50,129 nucleotides of DNA, taken from positions 1-50,129 of the forward strand of contig VXRN01000066.1 in NCBI GenBank assembly GCA_009838465.1, written 5' to 3'. Under the pieces are notes generated by a model. It was not told the DNA's origin. It made no database searches and saw nothing but the letters and a program-made list of their open reading frames with translations. The stretch is from Dehalococcoidia bacterium. Lineage in GTDB: Bacteria; Chloroflexota; Dehalococcoidia; Lucifugimonadales; UBA1123. Shown piece by piece: positions 25,110 through 33,051 of this stretch (the first letter of the stretch is position 1; each line of letters begins with the position of its first letter). The translations under genes were made by a program, and so were the position numbers.

Positions 25110-27848
25110 CTAATCATATGTGCGATCGAGTATCACTGCGGGATAGTATCGCCCACTCCCCAGGTTCATTCTCTTGTCCGGGGACACCTCGATGCTCTTC
25201 AGGGCAACGACATCCTGACCCGGCAGAGGTTTGGTGTAAGTGTAGGTAGTGGAGTTTCCATCTGTCACCTTACAGACCTCGTCAGATCCCAGGAATCTGG
25301 GAACCAGTGTCCAGCAAATCCTGTATTGGGAGACCGAGACGTCGCTGACGGTACCCGAGTCAAATGTCCAATTCACCCGGTATTTCTTGTTTCCCGGCTT
25401 GCTGACCGTTACATTCTTTACGCTAGGAATCCTGTATTCGGCGAAGCGCGGATTTGCTTCTATGTGTCCCTCGTCGTACTCCGTATATACCCAATTCTTG
25501 CTGTTGAGGGTCCTCACACCTATCTGCATTATCATGGCCTGTTCCCACGGGTGAAGACGACAGAACAGCCAAGATGCCGCTGAGGGCAAATAGCATCCAT
25601 TGGCCTTAATGTCGGCGTAGAAGAGCTCATCGGCGAAGTACTTGTTCCTCGGATTCCATGCCACATCCACTACGTCATTCGACTTGCCACCTTCGAATTT
25701 GCGAAGACTGTCCCAGGCGACATCGTGCGCCAGGCATGACGCGATTGGCCCATCAAACCACTTGGAGCAATCCCAATTCTCATATCCCAGCCACTTTCTG
25801 TAATTGGAATTGTTGTCAATCGCCGTTCTCAGTGTAGGGAGTGTGGCCTGGCCTTCCCAGAAAGTGCGTGGAGTATCTATCGTAAGGCAATTGAGAACCG
25901 TCATCTTCGTGGACATCAGCGTAGGTGGAGTGCTGGTGGCGGACGGGAGACATGCCAGCTCGGTTGTAGGCTGGCTGGAACCGGGTGGATTATCTGTAGA
26001 ACTGGTCCCTCCTGCTCCGCCGTTACCACTGGATGAACCAGAGTCAGTTGATGTGGATGGACGAGATGAAGCAAGAATATGAGAGTTTCTCTTCATTGCC
26101 CTAGGGTGGCCGATTACTTCGGTGAGTCCACTGTAATAGTCGGAATCCAGTAGGGCGGCATACTCTGTATTGTTGCTCTTCAACGACTTCAGTTCGGCAC
26201 GAGCAGCCGTATGAAATGCGTCGAACATAGCGGACGACCGCTGACTGCAACTCCCATCCATTGCCGTCTTTGTAGTGCCGGTGTACTCTTCAAGAATGTC
26301 GTAGAACGTACTGTAGGATTTGCCGGCCTCTCGGTTGACACACGTGACCAACGAGCTTTGAGCGCTGGTGAATGCGGAAGTTGACGTCACGTTGGCTGCG
26401 ACAGTGCCTAACATCTCTGAGACGATTTCGAACTCATTCCATGTGACGTATATCGCAGGTGTTTCGATGCTGTAGCCTGAGCCTGTGCTGGCCACTGCTC
26501 TGAATTTCCTGGTGCCTCGCGTGCTGAATGAAACGTCCTTGCTAGTTGCTGTGGTTGGCGAGTCTAAGTTAGTCCACTGACCGTCGTCCCACTGCTGCCA
26601 TTGGTATGTCATTCTGGGTGTGGGAACAGTCAAGGCGACTGATTCGCCCGCCGACGGAAATTCGGGGTCGGCGGTTATCACAAAGGGATCAGGCAATTTC
26701 AGCAGTAAGATCACACGAACTGTGCTGCCAACTGGCATTGGATTGGCTGATACGTCGAATTCAAACCTCTGTTTCCGGCCAGAGTTGCTTTCACACTGTG
26801 AATCGGTGTAGGACTCATCGTCTATTTCGTCGAATATCCTGTCTCCGACGCGCAACCCGGAGAAAGCTGAAGGCTTGAGACACTTGTCCAGCTTGAAGGT
26901 TATTTCGTTCGCCGACTGGTCCCACTTGAAGAAGGTGACCGTGTATGTCACGCCCTCGTATTCGAACGTGTTGCTGCTGACCGCACCGATGAGGCGAGTC
27001 TGGTATCCGTAGTAAGTGTAGGAGCCGGAGAACTTCCCTGGGGCGAGGTTGACGTCCCAGTGTCCGTGGACGTCGGTCGGAGCTGACGGCGTTGCAGGTA
27101 TCCTAGGATTGGAAGGTGTAGTAGGAGTCGAAGTGGGCGCCGGCGTGGACGTGGGAGTTGATGTTGAGGTCGGGGCGGCTGTCGCCGTGAATGTCCAAGT
27201 CTTAGTCAGCAGCGTTTGGTTGCCCTGTTTCAACTTCGCCGTTATTGTCGTCTGAACTGCAGCACACGTCTTGACTGTGAAGTTGTATGAGTAGTTGTAG
27301 AAGCGTCCTTGAGGGGGACGCTCGGTGTTTTTGGTCTGGGTATCTGTGGTACAGCTGTTTTGAAAGCCAATCCCTGTAGCGCTGCTGGACCTAGAAACTA
27401 CCAAGGAGTAACTATTGTTGACGTTGAGGAAGTTCGCCGATAATGTGAATGAACCGTCATTGGGCACTTGGACTGATTTCACGTTGTCTTCGACTACGAG
27501 TTCCTCGGAACAGAATACCTCGCCTGTTTGCGAGTCTCTCTCGCAGGCCTGTCCGCTTACTCCCGAGTTGTCGGCGGGTTCGGTGTTGATAATCTCAATA
27601 GTACCGGCCGGAACCACTATCTGAGAGCAGGTCCGTTCGCCGGTAGTGGGGTCTGTGGAACAGATCTCGCTTGTAGTGGTAGCGATGCTTGAATCTTGTA
27701 ATGACGCTTCCGGCGTGGAGGTGGCAGTTCCTCCATCCTGAGCCAAGACGGGCGCTACGGTCTGCCCCGCCAGGTGAACTATCAGGCCGATGACCAGTAG
27801 GGTCATAAGGCCGGACAGGGCTATGTTTCGTATGGATTGATTTATCAA
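25110..27848 (-). CDS. Secreted multi-domain protein with a phospholipase A2-like module
   Basis: This 912-residue protein has a signal peptide (hydrophobic core about 9-28, likely cleaved after VLA at 36). A Thr/Ser/Pro linker with PTSTPTSTPAPTSTP lies near 225-250. A beta-rich middle contains an Ig-like segment (SVALTVPTPRMTYQWQQW). Residues about 693-752 read DCSKWFDGPIASCLAHDVAW then NKYFADELFYADIKANGC. This matches the CxxHD core (Cys705, His708, Asp709) and downstream Asp/Phe-Tyr-x-D-x(4)-C pattern of bacterial and fungal secreted phospholipase A2. A fibronectin III-like segment ends the protein. TTG at 27848 has GAGGAG 6 nt upstream. Three DosR-like boxes lie 134-191 nt upstream. Phospholipase activity is inferred from the motif only. 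Confidence 0.78.
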   Translation of the reverse strand: MINQSIRNIALSGLMTLLVIGLIVHLAGQTVAPVLAQDGGTATSTPEASLQDSSIATTTSEICSTDPTTGERTCSQIVVPAGTIEIINTEPADNSGVSGQACERDSQTGEVFCSEELVVEDNVKSVQVPNDGSFTLSANFLNVNNSYSLVVSRSSSATGIGFQNSCTTDTQTKNTERPPQGRFYNYSYNFTVKTCAAVQTTITAKLKQGNQTLLTKTWTFTATAAPTSTSTPTSTPAPTSTPTTPSNPRIPATPSAPTDVHGHWDVNLAPGKFSGSYTYYGYQTRLIGAVSSNTFEYEGVTYTVTFFKWDQSANEITFKLDKCLKPSAFSGLRVGDRIFDEIDDESYTDSQCESNSGRKQRFEFDVSANPMPVGSTVRVILLLKLPDPFVITADPEFPSAGESVALTVPTPRMTYQWQQWDDGQWTNLDSPTTATSKDVSFSTRGTRKFRAVASTGSGYSIETPAIYVTWNEFEIVSEMLGTVAANVTSTSAFTSAQSSLVTCVNREAGKSYSTFYDILEEYTGTTKTAMDGSCSQRSSAMFDAFHTAARAELKSLKSNNTEYAALLDSDYYSGLTEVIGHPRAMKRNSHILASSRPSTSTDSGSSSGNGGAGGTSSTDNPPGSSQPTTELACLPSATSTPPTLMSTKMTVLNCLTIDTPRTFWEGQATLPTLRTAIDNNSNYRKWLGYENWDCSKWFDGPIASCLAHDVAWDSLRKFEGGKSNDVVDVAWNPRNKYFADELFYADIKANGCYLPSAASWLFCRLHPWEQAMIMQIGVRTLNSKNWVYTEYDEGHIEANPRFAEYRIPSVKNVTVSKPGNKKYRVNWTFDSGTVSDVSVSQYRICWTLVPRFLGSDEVCKVTDGNSTTYTYTKPLPGQDVVALKSIEVSPDKRMNLGSGRYYPAVILDRTYD

Positions 27849-27981
27849 TTGGGTCTCCTCGCTGTTGTATCTTTGCCGTTGGCATGTCTCGCAGTCCGGG
27901 AGACGCGCCGAATAACTGGCATCGCCGTCTCGCGGATTGCGCTTCGACAGTGAGGATAGATACAGCGAACCGGCGGGAGTA

Positions 27982-28039
27982 GGGACTCATGTCCCGATTC
28001 GTGGTGACATAAGTCCCTGCTTTTAGGGACATAAGTCCC
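27982..28039 (-). promoter_or_regulatory. Three tandem DosR-like boxes
   Basis: GGGAC-TCAT-GTCCC (27982-27995), GTGAC-ATAA-GTCCC (28004-28017) and GGGAC-ATAA-GTCCC (28026-28039) have centres exactly 22 bp apart. They match the core of the mycobacterial DosR/DevR site, GGGACT-WWA-GTCCC. They lie upstream of the secreted protein gene, with a -10-like TATCCT downstream of the first box on the minus strand. The rest of 27849-28323 holds leader sequence and dispersed repeats. Confidence 0.7.
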
Positions 28040-28186
28040 GATTCGGCCCTTTGAGGCCGCAAAAGGGTAAATTCGGGAATGGATTGCAAGCGGTGAGGGC
28101 TTCGGGATTCACATTTTCGCGGGGAGTGAATTAGACGTGGTTCACCTTAGCCCTCTCCCAGTGGGAGCTGACATGGGTAGGCGTTT

Positions 28187-28292
28187 CACCCTCACCCCAA
28201 CCCTCTCCCTGAGGGAGAGGGGGTCTGTTGGTTGGTATTCGTAGCTGACAGTATATTGGCCCGCCCTTGTGAGCCCATCAAGGGAGAGGGGA
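28187..28292. repeat. Dispersed G+C-rich repeat, two-part copy
   Basis: CACCCTCACCCCAACC with a CTCTCCCTGAGGGAGAG inverted repeat, then a middle with ATTCGTAGCTGACAG, then CCCTTGTGAGCCC and AAGGGAGAGGGGAT. A partial copy (CACCTTAGCCCTCTCCC) precedes it at about 28143. The trailing ATGACGGCAAA-type sequence runs up to the stop codon of the LuxR-type gene. Confidence 0.7.
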
Positions 28293-28323
28293 TTTGCAAG
28301 TGACGGCAAAATGTCAGCGCTGC

Positions 28324-28572
28324 CTAGTCTGCGGCGGGGTCTTGGGAGTCGAGTCGGAGCCCGTTATCGAGGGCGAACCTTATTAGCTTGCCTCGCGCGT
28401 GGAGGTTCAGTTTCGCTCGAATCCTGGTGATGTTGTTCCTGACGGTAGCCGTGGCGATATTCAACCTGGATCCGATTTCCTTGTTGGTATAGCCGGCTGC
28501 TATCAGGGTCAAAATTTGTAACTCGCGTTCGGTGAGGGTTTTGAGTTCGGATGGCCATTCGCTGTTGATCAA
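28324..28572 (-). CDS. Stand-alone LuxR/GerE-type HTH regulator
   Basis: This 82-residue protein is almost entirely a LuxR-type helix-turn-helix: LTERELQILTLIAAGYTNKE, IGSRLNIATATVRNNITRIR and a final helix. There is no receiver or ligand-binding domain, and none is found in other frames upstream. The start is TTG at 28572 with a weak site (AAGGA about 11 nt away). LuxR-type domains such as DosR recognise GGGAC/GTCCC half-sites, and three such sites lie about 285-340 bp downstream. Control of the secreted protein gene is therefore a reasonable hypothesis. Without a receiver domain, phosphorylation control is unlikely. Confidence 0.87.
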   Translation of the reverse strand: MINSEWPSELKTLTERELQILTLIAAGYTNKEIGSRLNIATATVRNNITRIRAKLNLHARGKLIRFALDNGLRLDSQDPAAD

Positions 28573-28615
28573 TACTGGAACCGTCCTTGTGTAATTCTCT
28601 GTCTTGGTCGTAAGA

Positions 28616-28652
28616 GTCGGCCTCCCAGGAGAATAACCCCAGGAAGGCCGAC
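28616..28652. other. Hairpin in the leader of the LuxR-type gene
   Basis: GTCGGCCTCCC and GGAAGGCCGAC form an 11-bp stem (one G-U pair on one strand) with a loop of about 15 nt, 44-80 nt before the TTG start. No T run follows, so it is not an obvious terminator. It could shape the leader RNA or bind a protein. Confidence 0.4.
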
Positions 28653-28813
28653 AGCGAGATATTACAGCTTCCTACCGGCGAAAGTACAATATTCACCGAA
28701 ATGTCACAAAATTCATGCAATCCGTGCTGATAGTAAGCAAATTTACACTGTGATGGCACAGCTTCTGAGGAACGGGTTGGGGGCGCGTCAGCGCCGACGC
28801 TGACCGGAGTCGC

Positions 28814-29092
28814 CTAGTCCATGCCACGGGCTTTTTGCTGGGCTGATCTCAGGAATTGCAGGAGTTCGTCGCGGTCGGCGATGTCCCGGATGTCGGGGCG
28901 GTCGGGGTATTCCTCGGCGACGACCTGGTTCATCAGGTCCCAGGCGTCGCGTTCGGCCTCGCGCACCTCGTCGGGATCTATGCTCTGCCAGTATTGAGCG
29001 ACGGTGTGTCGCATGGCCTGGTCAATTGGCGTGCCGCGCCTGACACGCCTGCCCACTTGCACGATCAGATTGCCTACCAGTGCGCTGTTCAT
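28814..29092 (-). CDS. Small hypothetical protein
   Basis: This 92-residue protein is charged and mostly helical (MRHTVAQYWQSIDPDEVREA, DRDELLQFLRSAQQKARG), without hydrophobic segments or a recognised motif. ATG at 29092 (MNSALVG) has GGAG 6 nt upstream. The longer GTG start at 29104 would overlap that site. It resembles small proteins seen singly in Chloroflexota genomes, but I cannot name it. Confidence 0.6.
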   Translation of the reverse strand: MNSALVGNLIVQVGRRVRRGTPIDQAMRHTVAQYWQSIDPDEVREAERDAWDLMNQVVAEEYPDRPDIRDIADRDELLQFLRSAQQKARGMD

Positions 29093-29180
29093 CGCTATCT
29101 CCACTTACCGCAGTGAGAGAATTACATAAGTCCTATTGCACGCTCGTCTATTCCCTAGAAGCAGAGGCGCAGGACCTAAT

Positions 29181-29220
29181 CACCCTCACCCTAGCCCTCT
29201 CCCTCAAGGGAGAGGGGACT
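29181..29220. repeat. Dispersed repeat, half copy
   Basis: CACCCTCACCCTAGCCC followed by CTCTCCCTCAAGGGAGAGGG, as at 31842. It lies just after the stop of the CehA/McbA-type gene. Confidence 0.65.
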
Positions 29221-29232
29221 CTTGTAATCGTC

Positions 29233-31719
29233 TCATCGCATTCTGCCCAGGATAGCGTCCCTGGCCTCCAGGAACGGCCTCTGGAGGTAGGCCAGGTGGT
29301 CGTCCTCGCCGTGCCGGTGAGTGACGGACCCGGCGGGCCGCACGCCCGCGGTCTCCCTGATGTACGCCAGATCGCCGTCTATGAGGGTGAGCATGTACTG
29401 GGCGGTGGCGGGGTCGAACATATCCCACTCACCGCCGCAGGCGACGTAGATGGGCGAGGTGTGCGCGAACACGCCCCGGTTCCACACGTCGTGATGCTGG
29501 ACAATGTCGAAGTAGTCGAACGCGCCTGTGCGGGCCGCTATCCATGAGTGGCCGTCTATCCTGATCTTCTCTTTCAGCTCAAGCCTGCGACTTCCGCTGC
29601 GGCTGTCGGCGCGGGCGACTACCCTACCGTTCTGGACTATCTCAAGTGAGAAGACGGGCAGGACGCTCTCGGCCCATGCCTCGACCTCGACGCTTCCGGG
29701 GCCGGAAACGGACAGGGTGTCGCCGACCTCCCGTCCATCTACTGAGAGGTGGATGATAGGCCCACCGCTGAGGAAGGTCCGGCCCGCGGCGACCGAACGG
29801 CACCAGTTTTCGTATGTGAATTCGCGGTCGTCCGGCAGCAGGGCATAGGTGCGGTAGAGTCCGACAGGCACGTCGCTGCTCATCTTGTCCGTGCCACCGA
29901 CGAGCGGAAGACGGTATCCGCAGTTCAAGTAGCGGTAATACTCCATGTGGTTGGGACGGGTCTGACGCAGCATTTCGACGCCATCCAGCCGCCCGGTGGC
30001 GACCAGCGCGGCGGGCTCGCCGTTCGGGTTCGGGAAGTGGGGGTTGATGACCCATCCTCCCTGCGCGTGCGCCTCGTCAGCCCAGTGAGCGAGCGTGGTC
30101 TCCATGTGACCACCGATCTCAGCCTCGCCGGGGCCATCCGAACACCAGGGCATCACCGGCTCCTTCAGACCCCACAGGATCATGTGCCCCATGAAATGCT
30201 GACGGTTCTCCTGGGAGACGTAAACGATGTTGCTGCCGTTCTGTAGTATGCTCGCCCTGCCGGTGAAGTCCTCGGTGTTGGTGAAGAGGCTGCCCCACTG
30301 GGACTGGAGCAGGTTGACCACGTTGAGGTCTTCCCCACTCGACTCCAGGTGCGCGCCCTGGGTCGAGAGGAAGTGTACGTGGGAGTCGCCGCTGTACCAG
30401 CGACGGGCGTTCATGTCTATCCAGCGCTTGATGCGGAGTTCGAGTCTCTGCTGGCCCGGCTCGATTCGCACCTTGGTCCGCAGGGGTTCGTATTCGAAAC
30501 CGCGCGCCACGTCAACTATCACGTCGCCGCGCGGCAGCCAGCCCTCGCAACGACCGTCAATGTAGGCGTAGGTGATCTGACCCATGCGGACGTCGCCGCC
30601 CACGTCTATGTGCCAGGAGTCGAGGTTGGAGTTGACCTGGTTGTGATGTCCGTGCGGCTGGTATGGGATGCCTTCGGCAGACCTGAAGTGAATCCGGCAC
30701 GGGACGGGTCTGCCGGTGTCGTCGTCAATGACTGTCACCTTCACCCAGTTGCGTCCGCGATCCGCCAGTTCCATTCGGACCTTGGAGTTCTCTGCCCTCC
30801 CCTTCTCCTCGACCTCTCCCCAGGACAGTTGACCGATGCGCTCGCCCTTCTGCTTGATAGAGACGGTCGCCGAGGGCACAGCGGAAATTTCGACATACGA
30901 GGGGCTGGCTTCGTCGTTGTTGCGCTCACCGAATCCGCGGTGATAGCCGGACAGGAAGCCCTCGTCGGGGTCTTTGGGCAGCGGAAAGGCGAAGGTGGAG
31001 TCGCCCCTGTCCACCTCCACTTCGAGATCGAACGGGCTTGAGGCCAGTACGGGGTCGGTTATCGTGATCCTGGCCTCTCGGCGTCCCTGGCGGGCAAAGG
31101 GGTGTTCGTCCAGGTGTCCCAGCGTCACCCCGGCGATTATGAATGCCGGCCCCTTGGGTACGATCCGGATGGATTCCACCTCGACGTCCGGTTCCGGGTT
31201 GGTCCAGGCCCACAGGAAGTAGCTCCGGGCGGTAGCCTGGAGGTACTCGGTCTGGCGACGCCCGACCTCCTGCCACTCTCCCTCCCTGCGAGGCAGAAGG
31301 CGGTGCTTGCCGTCGGTGACCGCGAGGAACGGGAGCCCGGACGCGCCCCGGAACGAGTCGGTCGGGACAGAGCCTATTTCGAAGCGCTCCCTGACTGGGA
31401 CGACGTGCCGCTGTCCGTTAGCCAGGGAAAAGACGTAGTCGGCAACGTGGATACCCACCGGCCCACCGTCGTCTATCTCGGACGCCAGGAGCCTGTGTGC
31501 GAAGATGACCCTGGAAGCCGAATTGCCCACCGGGATGCCGACGGGCTCGCTGTCACCGTCAAGTGAGATGAAGCACCTGGATGGATCGCCGCTGACGTCG
31601 AACGGCAGACCCCTAAGTTGGCGCACGCCTATACCTATGTAGGCGGTGCCGTCCGCTCCGAGAGCGTCCAGGCCGCCGTTCAGGTGTTGGGCAATGTCCA
31701 GGGGTTCGTAGTCGGACAT
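29233..31719 (-). CDS. CehA/McbA-type metallohydrolase (PHP-like)
   Basis: This 828-residue protein matches the CehA/McbA metallohydrolase family, whose namesakes hydrolyse the carbamate carbaryl. The hydrolase part starts near residue 430 with RRWYSGDSHVHFLSTQGAH (the metal-binding DxHxH). It continues with WVINPHFPNPNGEPA, RLPLVGGTDKMSSDVPVGLY and a C-terminal beta-sandwich. The first about 400 residues form beta-rich repeats without an obvious catalytic motif, which is usual for long members. ATG at 31719 has GAGAGG 7 nt upstream. No signal peptide is seen. The substrate is unknown. Confidence 0.84.
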   Translation of the reverse strand: MSDYEPLDIAQHLNGGLDALGADGTAYIGIGVRQLRGLPFDVSGDPSRCFISLDGDSEPVGIPVGNSASRVIFAHRLLASEIDDGGPVGIHVADYVFSLANGQRHVVPVRERFEIGSVPTDSFRGASGLPFLAVTDGKHRLLPRREGEWQEVGRRQTEYLQATARSYFLWAWTNPEPDVEVESIRIVPKGPAFIIAGVTLGHLDEHPFARQGRREARITITDPVLASSPFDLEVEVDRGDSTFAFPLPKDPDEGFLSGYHRGFGERNNDEASPSYVEISAVPSATVSIKQKGERIGQLSWGEVEEKGRAENSKVRMELADRGRNWVKVTVIDDDTGRPVPCRIHFRSAEGIPYQPHGHHNQVNSNLDSWHIDVGGDVRMGQITYAYIDGRCEGWLPRGDVIVDVARGFEYEPLRTKVRIEPGQQRLELRIKRWIDMNARRWYSGDSHVHFLSTQGAHLESSGEDLNVVNLLQSQWGSLFTNTEDFTGRASILQNGSNIVYVSQENRQHFMGHMILWGLKEPVMPWCSDGPGEAEIGGHMETTLAHWADEAHAQGGWVINPHFPNPNGEPAALVATGRLDGVEMLRQTRPNHMEYYRYLNCGYRLPLVGGTDKMSSDVPVGLYRTYALLPDDREFTYENWCRSVAAGRTFLSGGPIIHLSVDGREVGDTLSVSGPGSVEVEAWAESVLPVFSLEIVQNGRVVARADSRSGSRRLELKEKIRIDGHSWIAARTGAFDYFDIVQHHDVWNRGVFAHTSPIYVACGGEWDMFDPATAQYMLTLIDGDLAYIRETAGVRPAGSVTHRHGEDDHLAYLQRPFLEARDAILGRMR

Positions 31720-31841
31720 ATCTTCGCCTCTCGGTTCTTGTTCAGTGGAGTCTTGCGGGCCACCTTACCTGGGTGAGACTATTTCAGAAGGTTCGTTACG
31801 ATACCGACCGCAACTGTGTAGTTATAGGTACCCGAGCTGAT

Positions 31842-31881
31842 CACCCTCACCCTAGCCCTCTCCCATCGAGGGAGAGGGGAC
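31842..31881. repeat. Dispersed repeat, half copy
   Basis: CACCCTCACCCTAGCCC followed by CTCTCCCATCGAGGGAGAGG, nearly identical to 29181-29220. It lies directly after the stop of the alpha/beta hydrolase gene. Confidence 0.65.
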
Positions 31882-31893
31882 TCCTGAATTCAA

Positions 31894-32640
31894 TTACCCG
31901 GGCTGGTGGGCTTTGAGGAAGTCGCGCACCTGGTTTATGGTCTGGGAGAACAGGGGCTCCGATTCCTTCCAGGGGTACGGTGTCACCTCGGCCTTGGGGG
32001 CCAGTTCAGCCAGGGCCATGGCGGCCTCGTAGGAGTGGGACGGAGTGTCGTCGGGCATGACGAGCACCGGCGTCGGGCAGGAGCGGGCGAAGTCGCGCGA
32101 CACGCTGTACATGAAGTCGGGCTGGATGCGGTAGAGGTTGTGCAGATACTGTTCGATTACCTCCATAGTGATGTCGGGCCGCTGCGCCGTAAGGCCAGGA
32201 GCCCAGATATCACGGCCTGAGTCGTACATGGCGTCGGGCGTCTTGCTCGAGTGCCCGACGGGCTGGCAGAAGACGGCTGCGGCGACGCGCTCGGGCGCGC
32301 GTTCGATGAGCTTGAGAGCGAATGGGCCGCCGATGCAGTAGCCCATGAAGAAGAACTCGTCTATGTCGAGATGGTCCATCAGGCCAAGCTGGTCGTCGGC
32401 GAAGGCGCCCCAGGGGTCCTCGACCTGCACCGGGCCGCTGGACTGTCCTCCGACAGCGTTGCGCTGGTCCATGGTGATGCAGCGGAAGTCGTCGGCGAAG
32501 ACCTCCATCGCGTTGAAGACCTGGTTGGGCCAGCCACTTATCACGGAGTTCAGTCCCCCGCCGGGCGTGACCAGTAGAGGGAAGCCGGAGCCAACCTCTT
32601 CATAATAGATACGGACATCGCCATTGGTATAGAACGGCAT
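31894..32640 (-). CDS. Alpha/beta hydrolase with a cysteine nucleophile
   Basis: This 248-residue alpha/beta hydrolase has the elbow FFMGYCIGGPFALKL, placing Cys102 where most relatives have Ser. Dienelactone hydrolases also use Cys at this place (GxCxGG). The oxyanion region LLVTPGGGLNS and the acid region VLVMPDDTPSHS are present. The usual C-terminal catalytic His before the last helix is not visible: that segment reads TPYPWKESEPLFSQTINQVR. The reaction may therefore be unusual or the protein may not hydrolyse. ATG at 32640 follows AAGGAGG with about 9 nt spacing. Confidence 0.82.
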   Translation of the reverse strand: MPFYTNGDVRIYYEEVGSGFPLLVTPGGGLNSVISGWPNQVFNAMEVFADDFRCITMDQRNAVGGQSSGPVQVEDPWGAFADDQLGLMDHLDIDEFFFMGYCIGGPFALKLIERAPERVAAAVFCQPVGHSSKTPDAMYDSGRDIWAPGLTAQRPDITMEVIEQYLHNLYRIQPDFMYSVSRDFARSCPTPVLVMPDDTPSHSYEAAMALAELAPKAEVTPYPWKESEPLFSQTINQVRDFLKAHQPG

Positions 32641-33051
32641 TGCGAATTTTCCTCCTTGACTTATAGCGCCAACGCTCCAGCCAATTGTAGTTTGGCAGAC
32701 CGAGTTGTCAAGGCAGGTGTTATGACTGGCCTAGCTGAGAAGGGGATGTGGCAAAGCTGGAGGCGGCTGTCTATGCCCCAGCGTGCACTGACCAAGTAAG
32801 GTAAAGGCGGGAGGGCAAAATAGGGAGAAATATCTCAGTGGGCCTATTGGGGCGGTTGGCGACCAGCCGTACAGCCTTTGCTCTGGTTGCCACTTCACTC
32901 AGTTCTCGAACTTGTGGGTTCAGATGGCTCCGGATCTTTCAGTTCACCAGTCAGATATCCGGCGTCGCTGTTTTGTCTCCAGCCCTCTCTTGTGCCACCA
33001 AATATCACTCCAATAGACTTGTAGGACACCCAGCACCAACAAGGAAATATC
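32641..33051. other. 411-bp region without a recognised gene
   Basis: It holds the promoter region of the alpha/beta hydrolase (minus strand) and the leader of the HEPN-like gene (AAGGA at 33041-33045). Short frames exist but have no family resemblance or ribosome sites. No tRNA is recognised, and no dispersed repeat is present. Confidence 0.5.

Noticed and set aside
27595..28089. 164-residue minus-strand frame covering the DosR-like boxes
   Set aside because: It overlaps the N-terminus of the 912-residue gene in another frame, has no family resemblance, and would run through the palindromes and leader.
28573..28813. A missing receiver domain for the LuxR-type protein, lost by frameshift
   Set aside because: All three minus-strand frames upstream were inspected and none shows receiver-domain motifs, so the protein appears to be genuinely stand-alone.
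28..31881. CRISPR array made of the CACCCTCACCC repeats
   Set aside because: Copies are far apart, vary in length and sit in separate intergenic regions; there are no regularly spaced units and no cas genes.
32890..32930. Possible tRNA fragment around CTCGAACTTGTGGGTTCAG
   Set aside because: The T-loop consensus and matching acceptor and anticodon arms are not present.
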